From Xanthobacteraceae bacterium (GTDB lineage Bacteria; Pseudomonadota; Alphaproteobacteria; Rhizobiales; Xanthobacteraceae), in contig JAQGJU010000092.1 in assembly GCA_028290465.1 (NCBI GenBank), positions 1-64,000 on the forward strand: a stretch of DNA of 64,000 nt, read 5' to 3'. This document shows positions 7,349-14,804 of the stretch, piece after piece; the stretch's first letter is position 1; every line of letters begins with the position of its first letter. Below the pieces are notes generated by a model. It was not told the origin of the DNA. It did no database searches and saw only the letters and a list, made by a program, of their open reading frames with translations. Both the position numbers and the translations under genes were made by a program.

Positions 7349-8341
7349 ATGACCATCATCGATCGACGCCACAGTGTTTCCGAAGGCACCGCCATCAAGG
7401 CGCCGTGCCGCGCCGCGACGACCGCCAACATCACGCTGGCCGGCGAGCAGACCATCGATGGCGTCGCCCTGGTGGAAGGCGACCGCGCTCTGATGAAGAA
7501 CCAGACCGACGACACGCAGAACGGCATCTACGAAGTCTCGACCGGCAACTGGACGCGCACGCGCGATTTCGACGGCGCCTTCGACATCGTGAAGGGGACT
7601 GTCGTCCGGATCACCAACGGTTCGAGCAATATCGGCTATTGGGAAGTCACGACCGCGAATCCGATCTCGGTCGGCAGCACGGCGCTCGCCTTCGCGCTGA
7701 CGACCAATTCGATCTCCGGCGTCTCGTCATTCGTCCAGACGTTGTTGGACGACACGACGGCGGCGGCGTTTCTTGCCACGCTGGGCGTCACGTTGATCCC
7801 GACCGGCACCGTGCATGCCTATGCGGGCTCCACGGCGCCGGCTGGCTTTCTGTTGTGCCACGGACAGGCCGTATCGCGGGCCACCTATGCGGCGCTGTTC
7901 GGCATCGTCGGCGCGACGTACGGGGCCGGCGACGGCTCAACGACCTTTAATCTGCCGGACCTTCGCGGGCGCGTCATCGCCGGCAAGGACAATATGGGCG
8001 GCACGTCGGCCAATCGACTGACCGGGCTTAGCGGGGGGTTGGACGGCGACGTGCTGGGCGCGACGGGCGGCGCGGAGACGCATATGCTGACATTGGCGCA
8101 AATGGCTGCGCATGATCATGGGGGAGCGACTGGCAGTCATAGTCACAATCTGTCCACCGTTGAACTTGGCAATACAACATTCAGCGCCGGGCTTAATTCT
8201 GGTGGAACCATAATGCCGATTTCCACCAACAAATTTCAAGCAACGGACGCCGCGACGGCAACGATCTCATCTGCAGGAGGTGGCGGAAATCATAACAATG
8301 TGCAACCGACAATCATTTTGAGCTACGTAATCAAAACATAG
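7349..8341 (+). CDS. Tail fibre protein with phage tail collar domain
   Basis: A 330-aa protein. Residues 1-120 form a domain (VDG/IDGV-x-L, NQTDDTQNGIYEV, W-x-R-x-x-DFD) that recurs in the next fibre gene at 9658. Residues 150-230 carry the tail-collar signature APAGFLLCHGQAVSRATYA followed by FNLPDLRGRVIAG. The end, HNNVQPTIILSYVIKT, is the usual collar-domain C-terminus, and the H-rich AAHDHGG segment fits the metal-bound trimeric tip of such fibres. The product is expected at the virion tail as a receptor-binding trimer. The N-terminal domain probably attaches it to the tail. Confidence 0.8.
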   Translation: MTIIDRRHSVSEGTAIKAPCRAATTANITLAGEQTIDGVALVEGDRALMKNQTDDTQNGIYEVSTGNWTRTRDFDGAFDIVKGTVVRITNGSSNIGYWEVTTANPISVGSTALAFALTTNSISGVSSFVQTLLDDTTAAAFLATLGVTLIPTGTVHAYAGSTAPAGFLLCHGQAVSRATYAALFGIVGATYGAGDGSTTFNLPDLRGRVIAGKDNMGGTSANRLTGLSGGLDGDVLGATGGAETHMLTLAQMAAHDHGGATGSHSHNLSTVELGNTTFSAGLNSGGTIMPISTNKFQATDAATATISSAGGGGNHNNVQPTIILSYVIKT

Positions 8342-8439
8342 AGATGAGCGGCCGCTTTGACACGCAACATCAATTGACGGTTGGCAAGCTGACCAGCTAG
8401 ATGGTACTCCTCACTTGAACCGTCTAGGCAAGCAACGAA

Positions 8440-9537
8440 ATGACCGCTTCCCGGCAGCGAATAGATGCTCTTGATGGACTGCGGTTTCTGGCGATCATGT
8501 TGGTGGCGCTGTTCCACTACTATGCCGTGGGCGCACAGCTCTATCGGCAGAGTTTTTTTCCATATGGGACATCGCTCGCAACGATCTTCGCGCATGGCTA
8601 TTTAGGCGTCCAGCTCTTCTTCATGATCTCGGGATTCGTGATCGTGATGACGCTGTCGCGCTGCCGGACCCTGACGGAATTTGCTGTTAGGCGCCTTGCG
8701 CGGCTATGGCCGACGATGGCGCTGGCGGCTGTCATCACATTCGTATCTCTCTCGACAAGCGATACTCTGTTTAAGGTCGATGCGTTAAACTTCATACCTT
8801 CGCTCACGTTCATCGAGCCTTCAGTATTCAATTGGATTACCGGCACGACGCGCTTCGATTGGATGGACGGCGCGTATTGGAGCCTCGTTGTCGAAGTCAA
8901 ATTCTATGTTCTGGTTTCCGTCATCTACTTCGGCGCGCGTCAGAACTTCAAGCAGGCGATGATAATCTTCGCGGTTCTCGTCGCGGGCCTTGCCGGGGCG
9001 GCGTCGGTTCTCGGCTTGGCTCCGCTGCGCGGTGTGATGCAGAGCGTGTTCATTTCCGGCCATCTGTCGTGGTTCGTCATCGGGATCGGCGGGTATTATT
9101 GGTTCACTGGTGATCGCAAATATGCATGTCTGTTCACCGTTGTCGGCCTGCTGTCTCTGCTCGGCTATGCCGCAGTAAAGCGTGACTTAGTCATCGCCAT
9201 CTCGGCTGTTCTGTTCACGCTCATTTTCTATGCCGCTTTGACGAATACCATGGCCGAGAAACTATTCTCATGGCGCCCCATCGCGTTGGTCGGCGCAGCC
9301 TCATACAGTTTCTATTTATTGCACCAACTAATAGGCATCACGCTTATTGATAGTCTTTCGTCCGCGCTGCACCTGAGCGGTGGGATGGCTGCCTTGGTGC
9401 CGCTTGTTGTAATTTTCATCATTGCGACGTTATCGATCGGAATTTACCGATTCTACGAGACACCGATGAACGCGCTGATTGTCTCCATTTTTGCGCAATG
9501 GCGAGTATTTCCAGGAACGATCCATACCAACGCGTAG
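8440..9537 (+). CDS. Acyltransferase 3 family membrane O-acyltransferase
   Basis: A 365-aa polytopic membrane protein with the acyltransferase-3 (OafA/YrhL-type) start IDALDGLRFLAIMLVALFHYY, GVQLFFMISGFVIVMTL, the RRLARLWPT motif, and about ten hydrophobic segments. Family members move acetyl groups from acetyl-CoA across the inner membrane onto surface sugars such as O-antigen. It lies between two tail-fibre genes and is followed by a terminator. It is therefore inferred to be a lysogenic-conversion gene that alters the receptor used by this or a rival phage. It is slightly richer in A/T than the fibre genes. Confidence 0.85.
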   Translation: MTASRQRIDALDGLRFLAIMLVALFHYYAVGAQLYRQSFFPYGTSLATIFAHGYLGVQLFFMISGFVIVMTLSRCRTLTEFAVRRLARLWPTMALAAVITFVSLSTSDTLFKVDALNFIPSLTFIEPSVFNWITGTTRFDWMDGAYWSLVVEVKFYVLVSVIYFGARQNFKQAMIIFAVLVAGLAGAASVLGLAPLRGVMQSVFISGHLSWFVIGIGGYYWFTGDRKYACLFTVVGLLSLLGYAAVKRDLVIAISAVLFTLIFYAALTNTMAEKLFSWRPIALVGAASYSFYLLHQLIGITLIDSLSSALHLSGGMAALVPLVVIFIIATLSIGIYRFYETPMNALIVSIFAQWRVFPGTIHTNA

Positions 9538-9568
9538 GCAACGCTGGAATCTGGAAGTTAAGACGAAA

Positions 9569-9594
9569 GGGCTCGGAGCGATCCGGGCCCTTTT
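9569..9594 (+). terminator. Rho-independent terminator after the acyltransferase gene
   Basis: GGGCTCGGA-GCGA-TCCGGGCCC forms a nine-pair stem (one G-T pair) closed by a GNRA-type loop and followed by TTTT. It ends the acyltransferase transcript 31 bp after its stop and 63 bp before the next fibre gene, so expression of the conversion gene can be separated from late genes downstream. Confidence 0.75.
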
Positions 9595-9657
9595 CCATGG
9601 AAAATATGAAATGCGAGGCAGCCTCCCCAACTCCCTCACCAAAACATAGGTCCACAC

Positions 9658-10908
9658 ATGGCCATCATCGATCGCCGCGGCCTGACGGTCGACGGCTCTT
9701 CACCTGCGTCCTCTGACATGCCCGATGTCGCGCTGGCGATCAAGCTGGCATGCCGCGTCGCTTCGACCGGAAACCTGGCCCTGGCCGGGCTGCAAACCGT
9801 CGACGGCGTGTCACTTGCTGCCGGCAATCGCGTACTCGCCAAGAACCAGACCGACCCGACGCGGAACGGGCTCTACGTGGTGTCGTCCGGCAACTGGACC
9901 CGCGCGGTCGATTTCGACGCCTCAGCGGAAATCGCCAGCGGCGTGGTCGTTGCCATCAGCGCCGGTTCTGTCGGGGCGCAAAAGCTATATCAGCTCACCA
10001 CGGCCGACCCGATTGTGTTGGGCACGACCAACCTGACCTTCACGGTGGTTTCGGGTCAAACCGGAGCCACGGGAGCGACTGGCGCCACGGGGGCAACCGG
10101 TTTGACGGGAGCGACGGGCGCCACCGGAGCAACGGGCGCGGCCGGCATCGGGGGCACCAGCGCTTTAACTCGGGTCCGCGTTGTCGCGACGACCAACATC
10201 GCATTCTTTACGGCGCTTAAAAATGGAGACACGATTGACGGTGTTACGCTTGCGACTAACGATCTTGTCTTGCTGACCGGACAATCGGCCACCGCCGATA
10301 ATGGCGTCTATGTTGTGCCGGCATCTGGCGCCGCGTCGCGCCATACGGATTTTGACGCCTACGATGAACTGCCGGGCACGTATTTCTCCGTCATGGAGGG
10401 GACAGCGAAGGCGGACACGCTGTGGCGCTGCACGTCGAACAAGGGCGGCACCATCGGATCGACAAGTCTCGTCATTTCGGAATTTGTCAGCGCCGTTCCG
10501 GCAACTGAAACGGTAGCGGGCATTTTCGAAGTCGCTTCGATCGGCGAGGTGAGGGCGGCGGCGACCGGCAGTCTCGCGGTCACGGCGGAGAAGATTGAAT
10601 CAGCGTCCGCGCTGATCGCGCTCGCCGACGCCGCGACGGTGGCGGTCGACTGGGACGCCGGCATCAATTTCTCGCTGACCGTGACGGCGAACAGGGCGGT
10701 CGGAAATCCGACCAATGGTCAGCCCGGCACCTGGCGCACCATTCTGGTGCAGGGAAACGACGCAAACGCCCGCACGATTACGTTCGGCAACCAGTTCCTC
10801 GGGACGTTGCCGTCGATCAGCGATTGCACCAGCACCAAATGGTATCTGCTGACGATCATGTGCATCAGCACGAGCCATTTTATCGTCAACTCCGTCGTAG
10901 CGAAGTAA
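9658..10908 (+). CDS. Second tail fibre protein with collagen-like repeat
   Basis: A 416-aa protein. Residues 1-130 resemble the N-terminal domain of the fibre at 7349 (TVDGVSLAAGNRVLAKNQ, NGLYVVSSGNWTR, DFD). A second copy of the same domain follows a collagen-like linker (DGVTLATNDLVLLTGQ, NGVYVVP, DFDAYDE). The linker at residues 136-162 consists of nine Gly-Ala-Thr-type triplets, as in many trimeric phage fibres. The C-terminal 130 residues are beta-rich, with no collar motif. It is likely a receptor-binding or side fibre. The duplicated domain shows growth by internal copying. Confidence 0.75.
   Translation: MAIIDRRGLTVDGSSPASSDMPDVALAIKLACRVASTGNLALAGLQTVDGVSLAAGNRVLAKNQTDPTRNGLYVVSSGNWTRAVDFDASAEIASGVVVAISAGSVGAQKLYQLTTADPIVLGTTNLTFTVVSGQTGATGATGATGATGLTGATGATGATGAAGIGGTSALTRVRVVATTNIAFFTALKNGDTIDGVTLATNDLVLLTGQSATADNGVYVVPASGAASRHTDFDAYDELPGTYFSVMEGTAKADTLWRCTSNKGGTIGSTSLVISEFVSAVPATETVAGIFEVASIGEVRAAATGSLAVTAEKIESASALIALADAATVAVDWDAGINFSLTVTANRAVGNPTNGQPGTWRTILVQGNDANARTITFGNQFLGTLPSISDCTSTKWYLLTIMCISTSHFIVNSVVAK
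10063..10143 (+). repeat. Collagen-like Gly-Ala-Thr triplet repeat
   Basis: Nine consecutive 9-base units encode GAT triplets (one GLT and one terminal GAA). It is the only collagen-like tract in the window and lies in frame between two copies of the fibre domain. Such tracts trimerise phage fibres and vary in copy number. Confidence 0.85.
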
Positions 10909-10911
10909 GCC

Positions 10912-11754
10912 ATGATTCCTGGAATGACCGGGGCCGTCGCACGTGCTGTGCGCCGTGCCACACCAACCGTGAACTATCTTGTTGCTGCCGGAGGTGGCGG
11001 CGGCGGATTCAACATGGGCGGCGGCGGTGGTGGCGGCGGATTCAAAACTGGAACGTCATACGCCGTCACGGCCGGGATTTCTTATACGGTTACTGTCGGC
11101 GCTGGCGGAACCGGATCGACCGGCACAGGTGCGAACGGTGTGAGTGGCGGAAATTCTGTTTTCGCGACCATAACGTCGACCGGAGGAGGTGGTGGTGGCG
11201 GCGGCTCCGCCGGCACGGCCGGCAGCAATGGCGGATCTGGCGGGGGCGGGAATGGTGGTGCTGGTTTAGCTGCCGGCGGCTCTGGAAACGGTGGGACCGA
11301 AGGACAAAACGGTGGTTCTGGAAATGCCAATGACGGTGGCGGTGGTGGAGGCGCAACAGCAGCCGGCGGCAATGCCGTTAGCGGCGCCTCCGCCGGCAAT
11401 GGCGGTGCCGGAACGGCTTCAAGTTTGTCTGGGTCATCCGTAACCTATTCGGGCGGCGGCGGCGGCGGCATAAGCCCAAGTGGCGGAACGGTCGGCTCGG
11501 GCGGTAGTGGCGGCGGTGGTGGCGGTGGGACAAGCGGCGTGGCCGGAACTGCCGGAACGGCCAATACCGGCGGTGGTGGCGGCGGTGGAGGTGCTGCCGG
11601 CGGAAGCGGCGGAGCGGGTGGATCCGGCGTCGTGATCGTGAGCTATCCAAACACATATGCCGATGCGACGGCTACCACGGGATCGCCGAGCTTTTCAAAC
11701 AGCGGCGGCAACAAAATCTACAGATGGACCGGCAGCGGTTCGATCACGTTTTAA
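10912..11754 (+). CDS. Glycine-rich tail-tip type protein
   Basis: A 280-aa protein starting 3 bp after the fibre stop. From residue 23 to 245 it is dominated by runs of glycine (GGGGGGF, GGSGNGG) interrupted by Ala, Thr, Ser and Asn. The conserved edge motifs YLVAAGGGGGG and GVVIVSYPNTYA frame the region, and a short RWTGSGSITF strand closes the protein. This is the layout of the glycine-rich domain found in phage tail proteins and adhesins, where polyglycine-type helices pack in a bundle. It probably forms or caps the fibre tip. The low complexity makes function uncertain. Confidence 0.65.
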   Translation: MIPGMTGAVARAVRRATPTVNYLVAAGGGGGGFNMGGGGGGGGFKTGTSYAVTAGISYTVTVGAGGTGSTGTGANGVSGGNSVFATITSTGGGGGGGGSAGTAGSNGGSGGGGNGGAGLAAGGSGNGGTEGQNGGSGNANDGGGGGGATAAGGNAVSGASAGNGGAGTASSLSGSSVTYSGGGGGGISPSGGTVGSGGSGGGGGGGTSGVAGTAGTANTGGGGGGGGAAGGSGGAGGSGVVIVSYPNTYADATATTGSPSFSNSGGNKIYRWTGSGSITF

Positions 11755-11905
11755 CCGCGCGTCTTTGACAGCGCGAACCGCGCGTCGCTTCACGCTCTTT
11801 CATGGCAATCCGGCTCGCATGAGCTGACGGCTCTGTTTCTCTGCGCGCGCGTGAATCGCGTCGCGGTAAGCCGCACTGCATTCCCAAACAGACAACGAGG
11901 TCCCC

Positions 11906-12868
11906 ATGCCGCTCGTGCTGACCCGAGAGGGTATGCGCGCCGTGCTGCCGCGCGCGCCGCAATCCGTGATCGATGCCTTTGTCGAGAAGCAAGACGTGCT
12001 CGCCAAAGCCGGCGTGCTGGAAACCCGGCCGCGCTTGGCGTTCGCCATCGCCAATGTCGAGCACGAGTGCGGCGGTTTCACTATCCCGAACCTGACCGAG
12101 AACATCAACTACACGGCCGCCCGGATGGCGGCGGTGTGGCCCCATCGTTTCGCTAGCGCCAATGTGGTGCGCGAACGATACGGCACCGCGCCCGGCTGGC
12201 AGAGGAAGGCGTTCGACGACATTTACGGCAACCGCATGGGCAACCGGCCGGGCACCCATGACGGCTCGACCTATATCGGGCGCGGCGGGCCGCAGGTGAC
12301 CGGCGCCGACGGTTATGAGGCGGTCGGTGCGCGCTGCGGCCTGCCGCTAAAGGCCGACCCGGAACTGGCGACGAAGCCCGAGCACCAGCCGGCGATCCTG
12401 GCCGCCTTCGTATCGTGGAAGGGGCTCAACCGTTTCGCCGACACCGGCAATTTCGTCGGCGGCGTCAAGGTATGGAACGGCGGCACCAACGGCCTCGCCG
12501 ACCGCCGCGCGATGCTGGCCGGCAACGACACAGCGATTGCCCGGCTGGAGTTCGCCAACGCCATGATGCCGGCGCTGAACAAGCTGCCGGGCGGGCCTTC
12601 GACCACCAAGCCGCCCAAGGATGTACTCGACGCTGCGACCGCGAAGGAACGCAAGGCCCGGGCGGCCGGCGCCGGCGGCGCGACGCTCGGCGGTGCCAGC
12701 GAGGCCGCCGCAGCGAAGCGGACTGGCATGCATACCGAACACCCAACCAAGACATTGCTCCCGCCGTTCGTCGCCTGGACGCTGATCGGGGCTGGCGTCG
12801 GCGTCGTGCTGATTGCCGCTTGGTTGATCGCCCGCAAGCACGCAGCCGTGCTGCGCAACTGGTTCTGA
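11906..12868 (+). CDS. GH19 chitinase-like endolysin with C-terminal membrane helix
   Basis: A 320-aa protein. Residues 1-215 fit the GH19/lysozyme-like endolysin fold: AFAIANVEHECGGF with the catalytic-type Glu, NINYTAARM, the YGNRMGN and YIGRGGPQVTG motifs, and a WNGG turn. A low-complexity Ala/Lys linker leads to a hydrophobic segment near residues 286-308 (WTLIGAGVGVVLIAAWLIA) and a short basic tail. It would hydrolyse peptidoglycan at lysis. No signal peptide is visible, so export depends on the downstream holin. The C-terminal transmembrane helix is unusual for this class. The GAGG-type RBS precedes ATG 11906. Confidence 0.8.
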   Translation: MPLVLTREGMRAVLPRAPQSVIDAFVEKQDVLAKAGVLETRPRLAFAIANVEHECGGFTIPNLTENINYTAARMAAVWPHRFASANVVRERYGTAPGWQRKAFDDIYGNRMGNRPGTHDGSTYIGRGGPQVTGADGYEAVGARCGLPLKADPELATKPEHQPAILAAFVSWKGLNRFADTGNFVGGVKVWNGGTNGLADRRAMLAGNDTAIARLEFANAMMPALNKLPGGPSTTKPPKDVLDAATAKERKARAAGAGGATLGGASEAAAAKRTGMHTEHPTKTLLPPFVAWTLIGAGVGVVLIAAWLIARKHAAVLRNWF

Positions 12869-12886
12869 GACAAGGAAAACCACACC

Positions 12887-13261
12887 ATGAATCTGCTCGC
12901 CTTCCTGATCGGCCTCACCGCGTTCGTCGCGCTCTATGTGGTTTGGCTGCGGCCATGGCTGCGCGACAAGCCGTGGGCACAAGGTTTCTTCGCCGGCATC
13001 GAGCCGGTCGAGATCGCGCTGTGGCGAAAATCCGAGTCGATCCTGTGGGCGCGGTTCCTGCAGGCCGTCGGCCTCGTGGTGCCGTTACTGCAATTCGTCG
13101 GCGCGGTCGATATCGCGCCCTATCTGGCGATCGTGCCGGAAGGCTATGCGCCATACCTGCTGCTGGTCATTTTCGTCGCCGGACAGATCGGCGAACGGCT
13201 GCGCAAGGACACCACCAAGCCGCTGGATGTCGTCGCGCTGCCTGAAGCCGATCGGGTATAA
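12887..13261 (+). CDS. Small membrane protein of the lysis cassette, holin candidate
   Basis: A 124-aa protein with three hydrophobic segments: residues 2-20 (LLAFLIGLTAFVALYVVWL), about 60-78 and 88-107 (YLLLVIFVAGQIGE). It starts 18 bp after the endolysin and ends 2 bp before the 3-TM holin. Its position and topology make it a second holin, antiholin or lysis regulator. I do not recognise a specific family. Confidence 0.55.
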   Translation: MNLLAFLIGLTAFVALYVVWLRPWLRDKPWAQGFFAGIEPVEIALWRKSESILWARFLQAVGLVVPLLQFVGAVDIAPYLAIVPEGYAPYLLLVIFVAGQIGERLRKDTTKPLDVVALPEADRV

Positions 13262-13263
13262 CC

Positions 13264-13668
13264 ATGTTGGGATGGCTCTCTAGCCTGATCACGGGGCCGC
13301 TCCTTAATGCGGCGCTCGGCGCCTATCAGAAGAAACTCGACGCTGGCAACACGTCGGAGCGCATCGCGGCCGATATCGCGATGCGCGAGCTCGCCGTAGA
13401 GCAGCGCGAGCGCGAGGTCGCGGCCAGTGTGGTCGTGGCCGAGCAGGGCAACTGGTTCACGCGATCGGTGCGCCCGCTGTGGGCGCTGCCGTTCGTCATC
13501 TACACCTGGAAGCTGGTGGTGTGGGACAAGGTGCTCGGCCCGTGGACGGGCGGCACCACGGACGCGCTGTCCGGCGGCATGGAAACCCTGATCGTCACCG
13601 TGGCGGCGGCGTATTTCGGCGGCCGGACCATCGAGAGCGTGGCGCGCATCATCCGGAAAGGTGCATGA
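13264..13668 (+). CDS. 3-TM holin family protein
   Basis: A 134-aa protein with an N-terminal hydrophobic start, a charged amphipathic middle (MRELAVEQREREVAAS), then a W-rich segment WFTRSVRPLWALPFVIYTW and a second hydrophobic stretch LIVTVAAAYFGGRTIESVA. The R-P-x-W-x-x-P-F and FGGRT motifs are characteristic of the 3-TM holin family also present in gene transfer agents of alphaproteobacteria. It would form inner-membrane lesions that release the endolysin. It lies between another membrane protein and a coiled-coil membrane protein, completing a lysis cassette. Confidence 0.75.
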   Translation: MLGWLSSLITGPLLNAALGAYQKKLDAGNTSERIAADIAMRELAVEQREREVAASVVVAEQGNWFTRSVRPLWALPFVIYTWKLVVWDKVLGPWTGGTTDALSGGMETLIVTVAAAYFGGRTIESVARIIRKGA

Positions 13669-13672
13669 CGGC

Positions 13673-14035
13673 ATGTGGGAATACGCCAGCACCATAGTGA
13701 CCATCGCCAGCTTCATCCTGACGGCGGGCGGCATGCTGGTCGCCGTCACCTGGCGGCTGTCGCAGACCGAGATCGCGCTGCGCGAAGCCATCAACACGTC
13801 GCGCGGCGACATCGAAGACAAGCAGGACCGGATGGCGCGCGAGTTCGGCGAGACCGTCACGGCGATCCGGCAGAAGGTGCACGAGATCGAGACCTGGGCG
13901 CGCGACGAATTCGTACGCAAGGGCAGCTTCGACAACGCCATGGGCCGGGTCGAAAAGATGCTGGGCGATCAGTTCGACCGCATCGAAATCCGTATGGACA
14001 GGATGGAAAAGAAGATCGACGATAAGATGGGGTGA
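13673..14035 (+). CDS. Membrane-anchored coiled-coil protein, spanin-like
   Basis: A 120-aa protein from ATG 13673; a GTG at 13661 in the same frame would add four residues but is too close to the AAAGG ribosome-binding site. One N-terminal transmembrane segment (TIVTIASFILTAGGMLVAVTW) is followed by about 90 residues of charged coiled coil with heptad spacing (DIEDKQDRMAREFGET, IEIRMDRMEKKIDDK). Directly behind endolysin and holins, this topology suits an inner-membrane spanin component that disrupts the outer membrane. No outer-membrane lipoprotein partner is visible nearby, so the role is inferred. Confidence 0.55.
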   Translation: MWEYASTIVTIASFILTAGGMLVAVTWRLSQTEIALREAINTSRGDIEDKQDRMAREFGETVTAIRQKVHEIETWARDEFVRKGSFDNAMGRVEKMLGDQFDRIEIRMDRMEKKIDDKMG

Positions 14036-14160
14036 GGGAGTAGGCAGGGTCGACCGTTTGCCACGGCCAGCCGATAGTCTGCATGAATATATCGTGGTCG
14101 GCGATCTTGCTTCATATGGCGGCGTGGTGGGATCTGCCGCTTTGCGGCTTGGGGGATAGC

Positions 14161-14751
14161 ATGTCACACAGCACATTTGCACTTCATACGCTAATTAAAC
14201 TCATCGCTGCAACTCTCGTTACGATAAGTCTATCGGGAGGCGTGAGTGCCGAGCAGCACGATTGCAGTCGTTGGGTTTATTCAAAGGAAAGTCTGGATCA
14301 TTTTGGAACGAAGCTGGGATCACTAACATCGTCGTTTAAAAAACTGAAGCCAGTCGCCAGTATGTCCGGTCCTCGGTTCTTCGATAAATTGAATGTAGAA
14401 GCGTATCTCGATGAGGAGCAGAATGCTATAATTCATGCCATTTCATGTAATGATGGCAACAAGCTTGTTGTTGGCATTCGTTCTGGCGGCATGATTTTTG
14501 GACATCTTCCCATTGTTTGGTGGGTTCCAGAGCAGAAGATAGAGTTGCGCAAAGCCGGAGTGGCTGACATTCGCGAGAAGCGGGACGACAGCCAAATTTT
14601 TCTCTGGGGAGTAAAATCGTCGACGGGCGAACCGGGGCCGGATGGTGTATCGGAATATGTCGTCTTGGCTCGATCTTGCATGCTGGCGCCGGATCAGAAA
14701 TCCGTATGTGGATTGGCCTTTTGGGATGTCCATCTGATCCGCTCAAGGTAA
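14161..14751 (+). CDS. Exported protein of unknown function, prophage cargo
   Basis: A 196-aa protein from ATG 14161; the frame is open back to 14083, but only the internal ATG gives a signal peptide (HTLIKLIAATLVTISLSGGVSA, cleaved near residue 30). The mature part has four to five cysteines (DCSRW, HAISCNDG, ARSCMLAPDQKSVCGL), which suggests disulfides in the periplasm. The coding sequence is clearly richer in A/T than the lysis genes before it, which suggests later acquisition. No family is recognised. It may be a lysogenic-conversion or superinfection protein. Confidence 0.6.
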   Translation: MSHSTFALHTLIKLIAATLVTISLSGGVSAEQHDCSRWVYSKESLDHFGTKLGSLTSSFKKLKPVASMSGPRFFDKLNVEAYLDEEQNAIIHAISCNDGNKLVVGIRSGGMIFGHLPIVWWVPEQKIELRKAGVADIREKRDDSQIFLWGVKSSTGEPGPDGVSEYVVLARSCMLAPDQKSVCGLAFWDVHLIRSR

Positions 14752-14804
14752 AGCGTCCGATCCGGACGAAATAGATATTTTTACTCTGAAACGTGGAGAC
14801 CTGA

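Noticed and set aside
10063-10143. Short tandem 9-bp repeat as a possible regulatory or phase-variation tract
   Set aside because: It is an in-frame collagen-like triplet repeat, and its unit length is a multiple of three, so it would not switch the frame.
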